The notes under the pieces: model-generated | What the model was told of the DNA's origin: nothing | The model's input: the letters and a program-made list of their open reading frames with translations, nothing else | Database searches by the model: none | Source of the DNA: Thermoprotei archaeon | GTDB lineage: Archaea; Thermoproteota; Thermoprotei; Thermofilales; B20-G17 | Assembly: GCA_003650785.1 (NCBI GenBank) | Contig: QMRW01000090.1 | Coordinates: 1 to 5,118 of the forward strand | Length of the DNA: 5,118 nucleotides | Reading direction: 5' to 3' | Shown: positions 5,118-5,118 of the stretch, in pieces | Layout of the letters: each line of letters begins with the position of its first letter | Numbering within the stretch: the stretch's first letter is position 1 | Translations under genes and position numbers: made by a program

Positions 5118-5118
5118 A

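Noticed and set aside
1..5118. Defence system, mobile element, CRISPR array, tRNA or rRNA
   Set aside because: No transposase, integrase, nuclease, repeat array, cloverleaf or rRNA-like stretch was seen; the coding content is metabolic and regulatory.

Overview
The window looks like chromosomal DNA of a hyperthermophilic crenarchaeon (Thermoproteota, possibly Desulfurococcales-like). The evidence is an AT-rich sequence that favours AGA/AGG arginine and ATA isoleucine codons, GGTG-type Shine-Dalgarno sites, TTG/GTG start codons, a ThiD-ThiN fusion enzyme of archaeal type, a PRC-barrel/zinc-ribbon protein and an ArsR-like regulator with an archaeal C-terminal module. The species is not determinable from the window, and I see no mobile element, CRISPR array, tRNA or rRNA.

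Layout, left to right. (1) Positions 1-904, plus strand: the 3' two-thirds or so of thiDN (HMP-phosphate kinase fused to thiamine-phosphate synthase), cut by the left edge. (2) 905-1084: an AT-rich intergenic region with TATA-like boxes and three short dyads. (3) 1085-2008, plus: a winged-helix regulator with a C-terminal module resembling archaeal S-layer-protein C-terminal domains. (4) 2105-3145, plus: mtnA, methylthioribose-1-phosphate isomerase of methionine salvage. (5) A 30-bp convergent gap containing a perfect 16-bp palindrome. (6) 3176-3517, minus: a small PRC-barrel protein with a C-terminal zinc ribbon. (7) A 59-bp divergent promoter region. (8) 3577-3972, plus: an unrecognised single-span membrane protein with a polyproline tail. 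(9) 3975-5118, minus: a galactokinase-like GHMP kinase, cut by the right edge and lacking its N-terminus.

How the genes fit together. The three plus-strand genes at the left are separated by 180 and 96 bp, each gap with its own promoter-like elements, so they need not form one operon. They are mostly housekeeping metabolism (thiamine, methionine salvage, sugar phosphorylation) plus one regulator. The PRC-barrel and membrane-protein genes share a promoter region and may be co-regulated. Strand switches at 3145/3176 and 3972/3975 are tail-to-tail with little or no terminator space.

All four genes whose starts are visible begin with TTG or GTG, preceded by GGTG 5-6 nt upstream. I found no clear new multi-gene system. 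The best leads are the unknown polyproline membrane protein with its divergent PRC-barrel neighbour, the regulator's C-terminal module, the insertion in the kinase, and the 16-bp palindrome.
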